Shown here: in pieces, positions 6,727-13,876 of the stretch
Layout of the letters: each line of letters opens with the position of its first letter
Numbering within the stretch: the first letter of the stretch is position 1
Assembly (NCBI GenBank): GCA_050049355.1
Contig: JASFWK010000042.1
Location: forward strand, 1 to 15,437
Origin: JASFWK01 sp050049355
GTDB lineage: Bacteria > Chloroflexota > Anaerolineae > B4-G1 > DUEL01
DNA length: 15,437 nt
Direction: 5' to 3'
Notes under the pieces: model-generated
Database searches by the model: none
Told to the model about the DNA's origin: nothing
What the model saw: the letters and a program-made list of their open reading frames with translations, nothing else
Program-made: the position numbers and the translations under genes

Positions 6727-7641
6727 CTACTCTTCCATCAGGTCCTCGACGTTGAGGCCGGCGGCCTGGAGAACCTGTCGGAACGGGTCATAGAAGGTGT
6801 CATCGTGTTCCTCTAGTCCAGCCCACTGGTAGGCTGTGTCCAGTGCTTCCTGTCCTTCCTCAGTCTCGGCGATGGCCAGCAGCCCCTGCACGATCTGGTC
6901 GCGGAGCTCCGCCGGCATAGTGGGGATGAACTGAACGCCGTCGTTGGGAATGTCTTCTGTTTCCTCGATGATGACGACTTGCTCCATCACATCGGGGTGA
7001 TCCTCCTCGATCCTCCCCCGGGCGTCTACGTAGGTCGCGCCACCATCGCAGGTCCCGTCGTAGACGGCGGCGACAACTGCGTCATGGCTGCCGGCGTCCA
7101 CGATCTCCGCCAGATCCTCCTCAGGTGTAATCCCTGCAGCCCGCATGGTCAGCATAGGGATGATCCAGCCGCTGGTGGAGAGGGGATCGGGTCGGCAGAA
7201 GGTCTTGCCTTCGAGATCCGCGATACTCTCGATCCCGCTGTCGGCGCGGACGATGATTTGGCCGTTGTAGGTAGGACTGCCGAAACGGACAGAGACCAGC
7301 GCAGCCTCAGCGCAGCCGCGGTCGGCGGCCAGGACGTAAGCGAAGGTTGCCAGGGAGCCCATGTGCGCCTCGGCCGGCTCACTGCACATCGCCTCGATGG
7401 CGCCAGCGTACTCGGTGGAGATGAAGGGGTCGATGTACAGGCCCGTCTCTTCGAGCAGCAGGTCAGCCACCGACTCGGCGCCAGCCGTCACGCGCTCAGT
7501 CTCGCCGGAGGGGACGAAGGCCCATTTGATTGGGTTCTCCTCTGTGCCCAGTTCAGGCTCCTGGAGCCCGCACGCGGCCAGCCCCATGGCCAAGACCACT
7601 AGCACAGACAGAAGCGCCAGAGACAACCGCTTGTTACTCAT
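6727..7641 (-). CDS. phnD: Phosphate/phosphite/phosphonate-binding lipoprotein
   Basis: A 304-residue solute-binding protein with a lipoprotein signal: basic start MSNKR, a hydrophobic stretch, then lipobox LAAC with the lipidated Cys at 24. The mature part follows the PhnD pattern: KWAFVPSGETERV, FISTEYAGAIEAM, AHMGSLATFAYV, a GKTFCRPDPLSTSG substrate-loop segment and a C-terminal helix-rich lobe. It should capture the oxyanion outside the membrane and deliver it to PhnE/PhnC. The ATG has an excellent AGGAGGAG ribosome site, and a promoter with 5/6-5/6 hexamers lies about 110 bases upstream. It is the first gene of a phnD-phnC-phnE operon. Members of this family bind phosphonates, phosphite or phosphate; the exact ligand cannot be told here. 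Confidence 0.9.
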   Translation of the reverse strand: MSNKRLSLALLSVLVVLAMGLAACGLQEPELGTEENPIKWAFVPSGETERVTAGAESVADLLLEETGLYIDPFISTEYAGAIEAMCSEPAEAHMGSLATFAYVLAADRGCAEAALVSVRFGSPTYNGQIIVRADSGIESIADLEGKTFCRPDPLSTSGWIIPMLTMRAAGITPEEDLAEIVDAGSHDAVVAAVYDGTCDGGATYVDARGRIEEDHPDVMEQVVIIEETEDIPNDGVQFIPTMPAELRDQIVQGLLAIAETEEGQEALDTAYQWAGLEEHDDTFYDPFRQVLQAAGLNVEDLMEE

Positions 7642-7749
7642 CAGTTCTCCTCCTTAGTAGAACACGGGTAACTGTTGACTGTCTGATCCTACCTCTTCTC
7701 ATTCCCGATAGATCCCCCCTTTCATCAAGAGTTCAGCTAGCTCGCGTGA

Positions 7750-7778
7750 ATGATACCTCATTTGGCGGGGGATGGCAA
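7750..7778 (-). promoter_or_regulatory. Promoter of the phnDCE operon
   Basis: On the minus strand, -35 TTGCCA (7778-7773) and -10 TATCAT (7755-7750) are separated by exactly 17 bases, each matching consensus at 5 of 6. Transcription would start near 7743, giving a leader of about 100 bases. The palindrome AGCTAGCT (7735-7742) lies at the expected start point. Confidence 0.6.
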
Positions 7779-7806
7779 GCAGAACCCAACGCCCGATCCC
7801 GCATTG

Positions 7807-7859
7807 CTCCCCTTGCGGCTAGCTCTCGTGGGAGTGTGGTTTGTAGAAGAGAAGGGGAG
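7807..7859. repeat. Inverted repeat between the solute-binding gene and the phn promoter
   Basis: CTCCCCTT (7807-7814) and AAGGGGAG (7852-7859) are a perfect 8-bp inverted repeat, with inner CTCT/AGAG matches. It lies 19 bases past the stop of the family-5 binding protein gene and before the phn promoter. It may help end the upstream transcript, but no T-run is present. The remainder of 7642-7877 shows only the phnD leader and promoter. Confidence 0.3.
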
Positions 7860-7877
7860 ATTGGCGAGCAAGACACG

Positions 7878-9548
7878 CTATTGAGCCTCTGTCTGACTGA
7901 CGATGACTCGCCGTGTTGCCATGTAGAAGTCTTCGATGGCCGCGAATCGGTCGGAGGGACGCATCAGGGGCCCCACTTGCACTCCCTGTACCTTTCGATC
8001 CACTCCATAGGTGTACACTGGATGGTAGAGCAGAATGGCCGGAACTTCCTGGGCGAACAACTCCTGGAATTCTGAGTAGAGTTCCTCTCGCTGGTCACGG
8101 CTCACGATCGTTCGCGCCGTTTCAATGACCTCGCTGATCCGCCGGTGGTCCAACCCCGCGTAGTTCTGACCCACAGTGATTTGGGTCTGATGCCACAGCG
8201 GGTACGGATCGGGGTCTCCGGGCAGGGCCAACTCCACGAGCGCGGCCTGGTAGTCCCGCCTTTCAAGCGCCTCGCGCAGGTCCAGGGTTGACGTGGTTGC
8301 CACGGTCGCGCGCACGCCCAACTCCTCCCACTGACGGGCTACCTCCTCCGCTACGGCTGTCTGGATCGGGTCGGTGGAGGCCAACAGGGTGAAGGCCAGG
8401 GACTCTCCCTCTCTGTTGCGCGCGAACGCTCCTGGTGGGAGGGTCCAGCCGGATTCATCTAGGAGCGCTCGAGCACGGTCTGGGTCGAAATCATACTTCT
8501 GCAGATCATCGTAGTAGGCCCACGTACCGGCCACGATGGGGCTTCGCGCCACAATCGCCTGACCGCTCAACGTCTGCTCGACTATCGCTTCTCGATCCAG
8601 CCCGTATAGGAGAGCCTGTCTTACTTCTGCATCCTGGAAGAAGGGCAGCTCCTCCTTCTGGCTCAGATTGAAGAAGATGATGGCGTAGCGGGCGATCTGC
8701 GCTGAGTAGAGTTCTAGATTCTCCTCTTCGCGGGCACGTGGGAGGCTCTCCCTACTCACGCGACTCACACCGTCCACCTCTCTGGTCTCATAGGCGTGGA
8801 AGACTGCTGGATAGGAAGGGTAGAAGCGAATGCGAACGTGCTCCAGCAGTGGGCCCCCGCCGTAGTAGCGGGGATTGCGCTGGAATAGGATAGAAGAGAT
8901 CTCTCCCTCTACGACATCGATCTCGGCAAGCTGGAAGGGTCCGGTCCCCACCGGGCTCAGGTTGAAGTCCAGTTCGGGGAGCTCGGCGGCTCGGATTCCC
9001 TCCAGTAGATGGGCGGGGAGGAGCCCGATGGTTGTGTAATCCAGGAAGGGAGCGAAAGGCTCAGAGAGGACAAACCGGACGGTGTAGTTGTCCTCCTTCT
9101 CCACCCGCACGGTCTGCCAGAGGCTGCCAATGTCGGGCGGGCCGGGATAGTCGGGATCCCGGAGCAAGCCCACTGTGAACAGGACGTCGTCCGCCGTGAA
9201 GGGGGAACCATCATGCCAATGCACGTCTGAGCGCAGGTGGAAGACGTAGGTCAACCCGTCGAGGGAGGCCTCCCAACTCTCCGCCAGGTCCGGTGCGATC
9301 TCTCCTCGATCATTGAAGCGAGTCAGTCCGCTGAAGACCAATGCGCACAGATCCTCGTCCGCTTCGTTGTAGGCGCTGAGAAGAGGATTGATGTGGCGAG
9401 GGGTCCCGGCAACTCCCTCTATGTAGGTTCCGCCAGTCGTCGGAACTTGAGTAGTGGTGTAGGTGAGGGCCAGGTAGGAAAACAGTATCCCTGCCAGGGC
9501 CATACCGAGGCCGACGAGCAGGGCTTGCCAACGCACAGTTCTTGACAC
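7878..9548 (-). CDS. Family 5 (peptide/nickel/opine-type) ABC solute-binding protein, orphan
   Basis: A 556-residue extracellular solute-binding protein of the DppA/OppA family. Visible hallmarks are NPLLSAYNEADEDLCALVFS, GLTRFNDRGEIAPDLAESWE, LRSDVHWHDGSPFTADDVLF (the family signature, about 105-124), SPVGTGPF, VRQALLYGLDREAIV and the C-terminal half ending near the family's normal length. In the family it binds oligopeptides or similar solutes outside the membrane for import. The N-terminus has a single hydrophobic segment (about 8-30) with no Cys lipobox and no obvious cleavage motif, so it looks membrane-anchored. The start is GTG at 9548 with GGGAGC upstream. No permease or ATPase partner is present; it follows secG by 72 bases and is probably co-transcribed with it. 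The ligand is unknown. Confidence 0.88.
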   Translation of the reverse strand: MSRTVRWQALLVGLGMALAGILFSYLALTYTTTQVPTTGGTYIEGVAGTPRHINPLLSAYNEADEDLCALVFSGLTRFNDRGEIAPDLAESWEASLDGLTYVFHLRSDVHWHDGSPFTADDVLFTVGLLRDPDYPGPPDIGSLWQTVRVEKEDNYTVRFVLSEPFAPFLDYTTIGLLPAHLLEGIRAAELPELDFNLSPVGTGPFQLAEIDVVEGEISSILFQRNPRYYGGGPLLEHVRIRFYPSYPAVFHAYETREVDGVSRVSRESLPRAREEENLELYSAQIARYAIIFFNLSQKEELPFFQDAEVRQALLYGLDREAIVEQTLSGQAIVARSPIVAGTWAYYDDLQKYDFDPDRARALLDESGWTLPPGAFARNREGESLAFTLLASTDPIQTAVAEEVARQWEELGVRATVATTSTLDLREALERRDYQAALVELALPGDPDPYPLWHQTQITVGQNYAGLDHRRISEVIETARTIVSRDQREELYSEFQELFAQEVPAILLYHPVYTYGVDRKVQGVQVGPLMRPSDRFAAIEDFYMATRRVIVSQTEAQ

Positions 9549-9620
9549 AGATTGCTCCCAATGTAGGGGCTTTGCAGAGGAATGGGGGATCCCCTCGTCA
9601 AAGTCTCCTGAGTCCGATAG

Positions 9621-9863
9621 CTAGCCAACCGGCCCAGTGGTCTGGACCGTCAATGCGTTGACGAGAGTGATGGCAAAGAATGCCACGGAGAGGACAATCG
9701 TCACCGTAAAGAGGGTACGCTCGACTCCTCGGCGGGTGGGTTGGAACGAAGTCTGCGACCCGCCGAATACCCCTCCCATACCACTGCCACGGGTCTGGAG
9801 CAGGATGACGCCGACTAGCGCCGCTCCGATGATAATCTGTGCTATGTTCAGATAAGTGGACAT
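9621..9863 (-). CDS. secG: SecG, preprotein translocase subunit
   Basis: An 80-residue protein with the SecG layout: a first membrane helix about 5-22 (NIAQIIIGAALVGVILLQ), the conserved cytoplasmic loop RGSGMGGVFGGSQTSF (25-40) and a second helix about 50-70. It associates with SecYE in the cytoplasmic membrane and aids protein export. The ATG follows GAGGAAGG closely. An extended -10 promoter lies about 35 bases upstream. It is followed by an exported binding protein gene, and divergent to the SufR-like regulator. Confidence 0.93.
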   Translation of the reverse strand: MSTYLNIAQIIIGAALVGVILLQTRGSGMGGVFGGSQTSFQPTRRGVERTLFTVTIVLSVAFFAITLVNALTVQTTGPVG

Positions 9864-9897
9864 CCTTCCTCTTTCTCCCTAGTTTCACTCGGCAGGG

Positions 9898-9926
9898 ATT
9901 ATATCACGTTCTGGTTCGCCCGACAA
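9898..9926 (-). promoter_or_regulatory. Extended -10 promoter of secG
   Basis: On the minus strand, TGATATAAT gives a perfect -10 (9903-9898) with the TGn extension; -35 TTGTCG (9926-9921) lies 17 bases upstream. The predicted leader is about 28 bases. Confidence 0.75.
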
Positions 9927-10073
9927 GCTTGGAGCGCTGGTCCTCGGTGGAGAGTGTTGGCAGTGAAGCAGAATACGGGCTCTGTGCCCGCTTCGGCCCA
10001 TAGTCCGCCTTCCCGATGGCGTCTGCGCTACCGCCAGGCTCTGAAACCTGAACCTAGCCGCCGGATCCCGGAG

Positions 10074-10083
10074 GATAATTATC
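10074..10083. promoter_or_regulatory. Palindromic operator candidate upstream of the SufR-like gene
   Basis: GATAATTATC is a perfect 10-bp palindrome 8 bases upstream of the -35 box of the regulator gene. Its AT content contrasts with the surrounding sequence. Its place suggests a binding site for the dimeric winged-helix protein encoded next to it, as inference. The rest of 9927-10091 shows only a short hairpin (CGGGC 9976-9980, GCCCG 9986-9990). Confidence 0.35.
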
Positions 10084-10091
10084 ACCAGCAT

Positions 10092-10120
10092 TTGACAAAC
10101 TACCGGGCCTGTGCTAGGAT
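10092..10120 (+). promoter_or_regulatory. Promoter of the SufR-like regulator
   Basis: A perfect -35 TTGACA (10092-10097) and -10 TAGGAT (10115-10120) are 17 bases apart, with a TGC extension before the -10. The leader would be about 20 bases, holding the AGGAGG ribosome site. Confidence 0.7.
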
Positions 10121-10147
10121 GGGTAGAGGTTCAGAGGAGGGAGCGGC

Positions 10148-10771
10148 ATGCAGAAGACTCGCGAGCGGATAGTCCACATTCTGAAGGTGCGCGGGCAGTC
10201 TACGGTTGACGAACTGAGCCAGGAGCTAGGATTGACGCCCGTCACCGTCCGGCACCATCTGGAGATCCTGCGCTGCGACGGTCTCGTCGCCCCTCCTCAG
10301 CCGCTTCACCGACCAGGGCCCGGGCGCCCTCGGCATCTCTATCACCTGGCCGAGGAGGCCTCCGCTCTCTTTCCTAAGAGCTATGACGTGCTGGCCGGTG
10401 AGGTCCTCAGGGAGTTGGAGGAGAACCTTTCGCCCCCTGAGTTCCAGAGGGCTATTGAGCGGGTCGCTCAACGGATTGCTGATCAGGCTGAGATTCCAGG
10501 GGATGCCGACTTCTCGGTCCGCCTGGAAGTGACGGTGAAGTTTCTCAGCGAGCGCGGGTACCTGGCCTCTCTTCGGGAAGATGGGAAAGGGCGGCTGCTC
10601 CTGCACATCGCCAACTGCCCCTATGAGCGGATCGCGCGCGACCGCGCCGAGCCCTGTGATATGGATGCTCACGCGCTCTCTCTGCTCCTGGGCTGTGAAC
10701 CCGATAGGGTAGAGCGGATCTCGGCAGGGGATGATCACTGCACGTATGTTCTCTCCGCCGACGAGGGCTGA
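10148..10771 (+). CDS. SufR-like winged-helix regulator with four C-terminal cysteines
   Basis: A 207-residue DeoR/ArsR-type regulator. The N-terminal winged helix (about 3-67) reads TRERIVHILKVRGQSTVDEL, then LGLTPVTVRHHLEIL as recognition helix and a GPGRPRHLYHL wing. The middle part (about 75-150) is a ligand-domain-like helix and beta section. The C-terminus has Cys157, Cys170, Cys183 and Cys198, spaced CX12CX12CX14C. From memory the cyanobacterial SufR spacing is CX12CX13CX14C, and those cysteines hold a [4Fe-4S] cluster that controls repression of suf genes. An Fe-S sensing role here is inferred from that match. The ATG has an AGGAGG site. No suf genes are in the window; secG is divergent, and the next gene is convergent. 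A palindrome upstream fits autoregulation. Confidence 0.8.
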   Translation: MQKTRERIVHILKVRGQSTVDELSQELGLTPVTVRHHLEILRCDGLVAPPQPLHRPGPGRPRHLYHLAEEASALFPKSYDVLAGEVLRELEENLSPPEFQRAIERVAQRIADQAEIPGDADFSVRLEVTVKFLSERGYLASLREDGKGRLLLHIANCPYERIARDRAEPCDMDAHALSLLLGCEPDRVERISAGDDHCTYVLSADEG

Positions 10772-10779
10772 GGTTCTGA

Positions 10780-10805
10780 GGCAAGGGAGAAAGTGCTCCC
10801 TTGTC
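10780..10805. terminator. Hairpin between convergent genes, bidirectional terminator candidate
   Basis: CAAGGGAG (10782-10789) and CTCCCTTG (10796-10803) pair perfectly; adding 10780-10781 with 10804-10805 gives a 10-bp stem including one G-U, with a 6-base loop. It fills the 38-base gap between the regulator and the convergent fusion gene. T-runs are absent, so termination strength is uncertain. Confidence 0.45.
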
Positions 10806-10809
10806 CCAC

Positions 10810-12594
10810 CTACGCATCACCTCGCTCGCCTAGTCTCCTCAAGCGATGCGCTGCCTTCTTCAGCGTATCACGTCTCTTAGCGAAATTGAAGCGCACGCGG
10901 CCGGTTCGTTGGCCCGGCCTGTGGTAGAAACTGGAGCCGGGTACCACGGCCACGCCGACTTCTCGTGCCAGATACTCGGCGCAGGCTCGATCGTCGTGCC
11001 AACCCAACGAGGCGACGTCAGCCATCACGTAGTAGGCGCCTTCTGGCTCGCGATACGGCAGGTCTGCCTGCCTCAGTCCTTCGAGCAGGATCGCCCGGCG
11101 GCGGGCATACTCAGCCCGAATCCCTGCGTAATAGCTGGCGGGGAGCGCCAGTGCGGCGATTCCCGCCTGCTGGAAGGGGGACGGGGCACAGATCGTCAGG
11201 TAGTCATGGACCTTGCGGATGAGGGCCGTGAGCTCGGGGGCGGCCACCGTCCAACCAATGCGCCACCCGGTCACCGCGTACGTCTTACCGAGCCCAGAGC
11301 AGGTCACCGTGCGAGCCTCCATGTCAGGCAAGTTCGCAATGCTCACGTGCTCCCGCCCATCGTACAGGATGTGTTCGTAGATTTCGTCGGTAACCGCGAT
11401 GGCTCCGAATGCCTGGCACAGCTCGGCGATGAGGGTCAGTTCATCCGCGCTGAAGACGCGACCGGTGGGGTTGTGTGGGGTGTTGATCAGCACCAGCCGC
11501 GTGCGAGGGCCGAATGCCTCTGCGAGTTCGTCGGAGTCGAAGGTGTAGTCCGGCTCGCGCAGGGGGACGAAGCGAGGCACGGCTCCGGCCAGGATGCAGG
11601 CGGGAACGTAGTTTTCATACCATGGCTCGAAGATGATTACCTCATCGCCGGGATCGGTAAGGGCAAGGACGGAGGCGACTACCGCCTCGCTGACGCCACA
11701 GGTGATGGTCACCATCGTCTCGGGATCGGCTGAGATCCGGTTGTGGGCCTGGTACTTCTCGGCCACGGCCTGACGGAAGTCGGGAGCTCCCCAGGTAAAC
11801 GTGTATTGGTTGTGCCCCTCCCTCAGTGCCCTCAACGCTGCTTCCAGCACCTCCATCGGTGGGTCGAAGTCCGGTAGGCCCTGGGAGAGATTGATCGCTC
11901 CGGTCTCGTCGCCCAGCCGGGTCATCTCCCGGATGACAGATTCGATGAAGGGGTCGGTGCGGCGGGCGAGAAGAGGTTGAGTCTCTTGCCACTTCACGTG
12001 TCCACATAGGCTCGCCGGGCGAGCACGAGCCAGGAAGGCCTGGAAAGCGGGTCGCTCTGCTTCCACCGTCGTGGGCTCACCGTGGCCGGGGTAGAGCGTT
12101 GTGTCATCGGGCCAGGTGAAGACGGTCTGCTGGAGGCTGAGGAGGAGAGTTTCCAGTGCCTTGGGGCTGGCGGAGTAGCCAGGGCCACCGGGGAATAGCG
12201 CATCGCCGACGACTGCACGTCGGTCGAAGCGGAGGCCCACGCTGCCAGACGTGTGCCCCGGTATGCAGACGACGCGCACCCAATGACGTCCGACCGGCAC
12301 TCTCATCCCATCCCGCAGATCGAAATCGCCTTTGACACCAGAGGTGGCTGCGTCGGCGGGGTGGATTCCCACCGGTACCCCCAGCTTCGACCGAATGGGT
12401 GCCAGGCCACCTATGTGGTCGGGATGGCCGTGGGTGAGAGCAATGCGAGTGACATGAGCCCCTTGGCATAACTCCAGCACCGCCTCTGGATCGCCGCCAG
12501 GATCCACCAACAGCGCCCGATCGGTCTGAGGGCAGATCAGCAGATAGCAGTTGGTGTCGTGTTCGCCGACAGGCAGTACTCTGAGCTTCAGCAT
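10810..12594 (-). CDS. Fusion of glyoxalase-II-like metallo-beta-lactamase hydrolase and class-I aminotransferase
   Basis: One uninterrupted frame of 594 residues joins two enzyme domains. Residues about 1-190 are a metallo-beta-lactamase fold hydrolase with THGHPDH (metal ligands H55, H57, D59, H60), PGHTSGS (H114), GDALF (D131) and YPGHGEPTT (H171); these match the YcbL/glyoxalase II-like group, which often hydrolyses thioesters. Residues about 208-594 are a complete class-I PLP aminotransferase of normal size: NLSQGLPDFDPP, NTPHNPTG, VTDEIYEH (Asp403), the PLP lysine in SGLGKTYAVTGWRIGW (K437), and RVRFNFA (R568) for substrate carboxylate. It resembles the kynurenine/methionine/aspartate-type aminotransferases. 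The linker is only about 20 residues. The start is the ATG at 12594, with AAAGGAG five bases upstream. A GTG at 11997 could start the aminotransferase alone but has no ribosome site. It is the last gene of the tgt-MFS unit. Substrates of both halves are unknown. Confidence 0.85.
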   Translation of the reverse strand: MLKLRVLPVGEHDTNCYLLICPQTDRALLVDPGGDPEAVLELCQGAHVTRIALTHGHPDHIGGLAPIRSKLGVPVGIHPADAATSGVKGDFDLRDGMRVPVGRHWVRVVCIPGHTSGSVGLRFDRRAVVGDALFPGGPGYSASPKALETLLLSLQQTVFTWPDDTTLYPGHGEPTTVEAERPAFQAFLARARPASLCGHVKWQETQPLLARRTDPFIESVIREMTRLGDETGAINLSQGLPDFDPPMEVLEAALRALREGHNQYTFTWGAPDFRQAVAEKYQAHNRISADPETMVTITCGVSEAVVASVLALTDPGDEVIIFEPWYENYVPACILAGAVPRFVPLREPDYTFDSDELAEAFGPRTRLVLINTPHNPTGRVFSADELTLIAELCQAFGAIAVTDEIYEHILYDGREHVSIANLPDMEARTVTCSGLGKTYAVTGWRIGWTVAAPELTALIRKVHDYLTICAPSPFQQAGIAALALPASYYAGIRAEYARRRAILLEGLRQADLPYREPEGAYYVMADVASLGWHDDRACAEYLAREVGVAVVPGSSFYHRPGQRTGRVRFNFAKRRDTLKKAAHRLRRLGERGDA

Positions 12595-12599
12595 CTCCA

Positions 12600-12606
12600 C
12601 TCCTTT
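12600..12606 (-). promoter_or_regulatory. Ribosome binding site fixing the fusion-gene start
   Basis: AAAGGAG on the minus strand lies five bases before the ATG at 12594. It overlaps the alternative GTG at 12600, so the ATG is preferred. Confidence 0.6.
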
Positions 12607-12638
12607 GCTCTCTCTGTGCAGGCCCTCGTGGTGTATCG

Positions 12639-13826
12639 TTAGAACGACAGGTTTCTACCTCCGTTGGCAGGCCCACTCTTCCGGCAGCAGCGGGCATCCA
12701 TCGCCAGGATGAGGGCGAGCGCACCTGCTAGGCCCAACGCAGCCCAGAAAGGAGCGCTGCTGCCGAACCATGCCCTAAGCTCGGCACCGACTCGGCTTGC
12801 GGGAGAGCCCAGCAGGCCGGTCAGGACGCCGACTAGACCGACGAAGGCCCCTCGCTGGCGGCTCTCGACCGCACCGGTGAGCAGCGCCCTATAGGTGACA
12901 TAGGCAATTGGGCCGCCGGACATCCCCAGGAGGAAGAAGCCGACCGAGGCGGTGGCCGGTGGCAGCAAAGACCAGGCCAGGATCCCCGTGGCTTGGATGG
13001 CTATGCCGAGGGTGAAGGCGAAGCGGTGGCCGAGGCGGTCAGCCATCCATCCGCCGGCCAGCGCCGCGCCGATGGCCACGCCGTCGCCAGCTGCGAAGAG
13101 CAGGTTGAGTTGTACGTCATCCAGCCCCAGAGCCTGGCGTGCGTGAAGGCTGATGAAGGGACCTCCCCTGAGTAAGTTGTTGAAGGTTACATAGAGGGCG
13201 CCGACGATCAGGAATGGTCCCACTGCTCTCCAGTTCGCCTCCCGCCACCCGCGCGGTGTGGATCTACTGGATTTCTCCAAGGTCTCCCGTAAAAGGAGGA
13301 GGCGACTCAGGCTGACTGCCACCCCCACTCCTGCTGTGCCCCACAGAAGGGACGGCAGAGTGGTGAAGGTCAACAGCCAAGCTCCAAGCGCAGGCCCGGC
13401 GGCGTTGGCGAAGTGGGAGGCGACGGAGATGAGGCCGAAAGCGCGCCCGCGCTCCTCAATTGGGACGGATTCGGCCAGCAGGGTGGTGAAACCAGGCGAC
13501 TGGGTGGCGGCAAACGCGGCCAGAATCAAGTGACCCGCCAACAGCTCCCGCCAGTCGCCTGAGCGAGCCATCCAGGCTACAGCCAATCCTACGCCGAAGA
13601 TAGGCAGCACCGCTACAGGCTTGCGCCCGATCCGATCGGCCAGCACACCTCCCAGCAGTTGGAACAACGCCAGGGCAGCCGCCGCCAAAGAGAAGGCGGT
13701 ACCGATCTGAGCGTCGTTGGCCCCCAGGCTGGCGTAGTGGATGGGCAGCAGGCGGGCCCACGTCAGGCGGGACGCGACCATAGCGACGACGGTGAAGGCT
13801 AAGATAGGGACATTTCTGCGTCGCAC
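12639..13826 (-). CDS. Major facilitator superfamily transporter
   Basis: A 395-residue membrane protein with about 12 hydrophobic segments in two halves. The MFS loop 2-3 motif is GGVLADRIGRKP (about 59-70), and a second copy, GGWMADRLGHRF, stands at the equivalent place in the second half. RLLPIHYASLGANDAQIG after helix 1 and PGFTTLLAESVPIEERGRAFG (a loop 4-5 motif) fit drug/sugar efflux-type members. Its substrate cannot be told. The start is GTG at 13826, bounded by an in-frame stop 21 bases upstream; the ribosome site (GAGAGG) is rather distant, so the exact start is uncertain. It lies 50 bases after tgt and 44 bases before the fusion gene, and is probably co-transcribed with both. Confidence 0.88.
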   Translation of the reverse strand: MRRRNVPILAFTVVAMVASRLTWARLLPIHYASLGANDAQIGTAFSLAAAALALFQLLGGVLADRIGRKPVAVLPIFGVGLAVAWMARSGDWRELLAGHLILAAFAATQSPGFTTLLAESVPIEERGRAFGLISVASHFANAAGPALGAWLLTFTTLPSLLWGTAGVGVAVSLSRLLLLRETLEKSSRSTPRGWREANWRAVGPFLIVGALYVTFNNLLRGGPFISLHARQALGLDDVQLNLLFAAGDGVAIGAALAGGWMADRLGHRFAFTLGIAIQATGILAWSLLPPATASVGFFLLGMSGGPIAYVTYRALLTGAVESRQRGAFVGLVGVLTGLLGSPASRVGAELRAWFGSSAPFWAALGLAGALALILAMDARCCRKSGPANGGRNLSF

Positions 13827-13876
13827 AGCGCTGTTCTGTACCTCTCAGGAGCCCGAAGGCCGACTGTCTGTGCGGC

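Noticed and set aside
9927..10090. Possible small RNA or tRNA in the secG-regulator gap
   Set aside because: Only a 5-bp hairpin is visible; no cloverleaf or conserved TPsiC loop is present.
12104..12724. 206-codon minus-strand open frame overlapping the fusion gene and the MFS gene
   Set aside because: It is an alternate frame of the metallo-beta-lactamase domain, which carries all the metal-ligand motifs.
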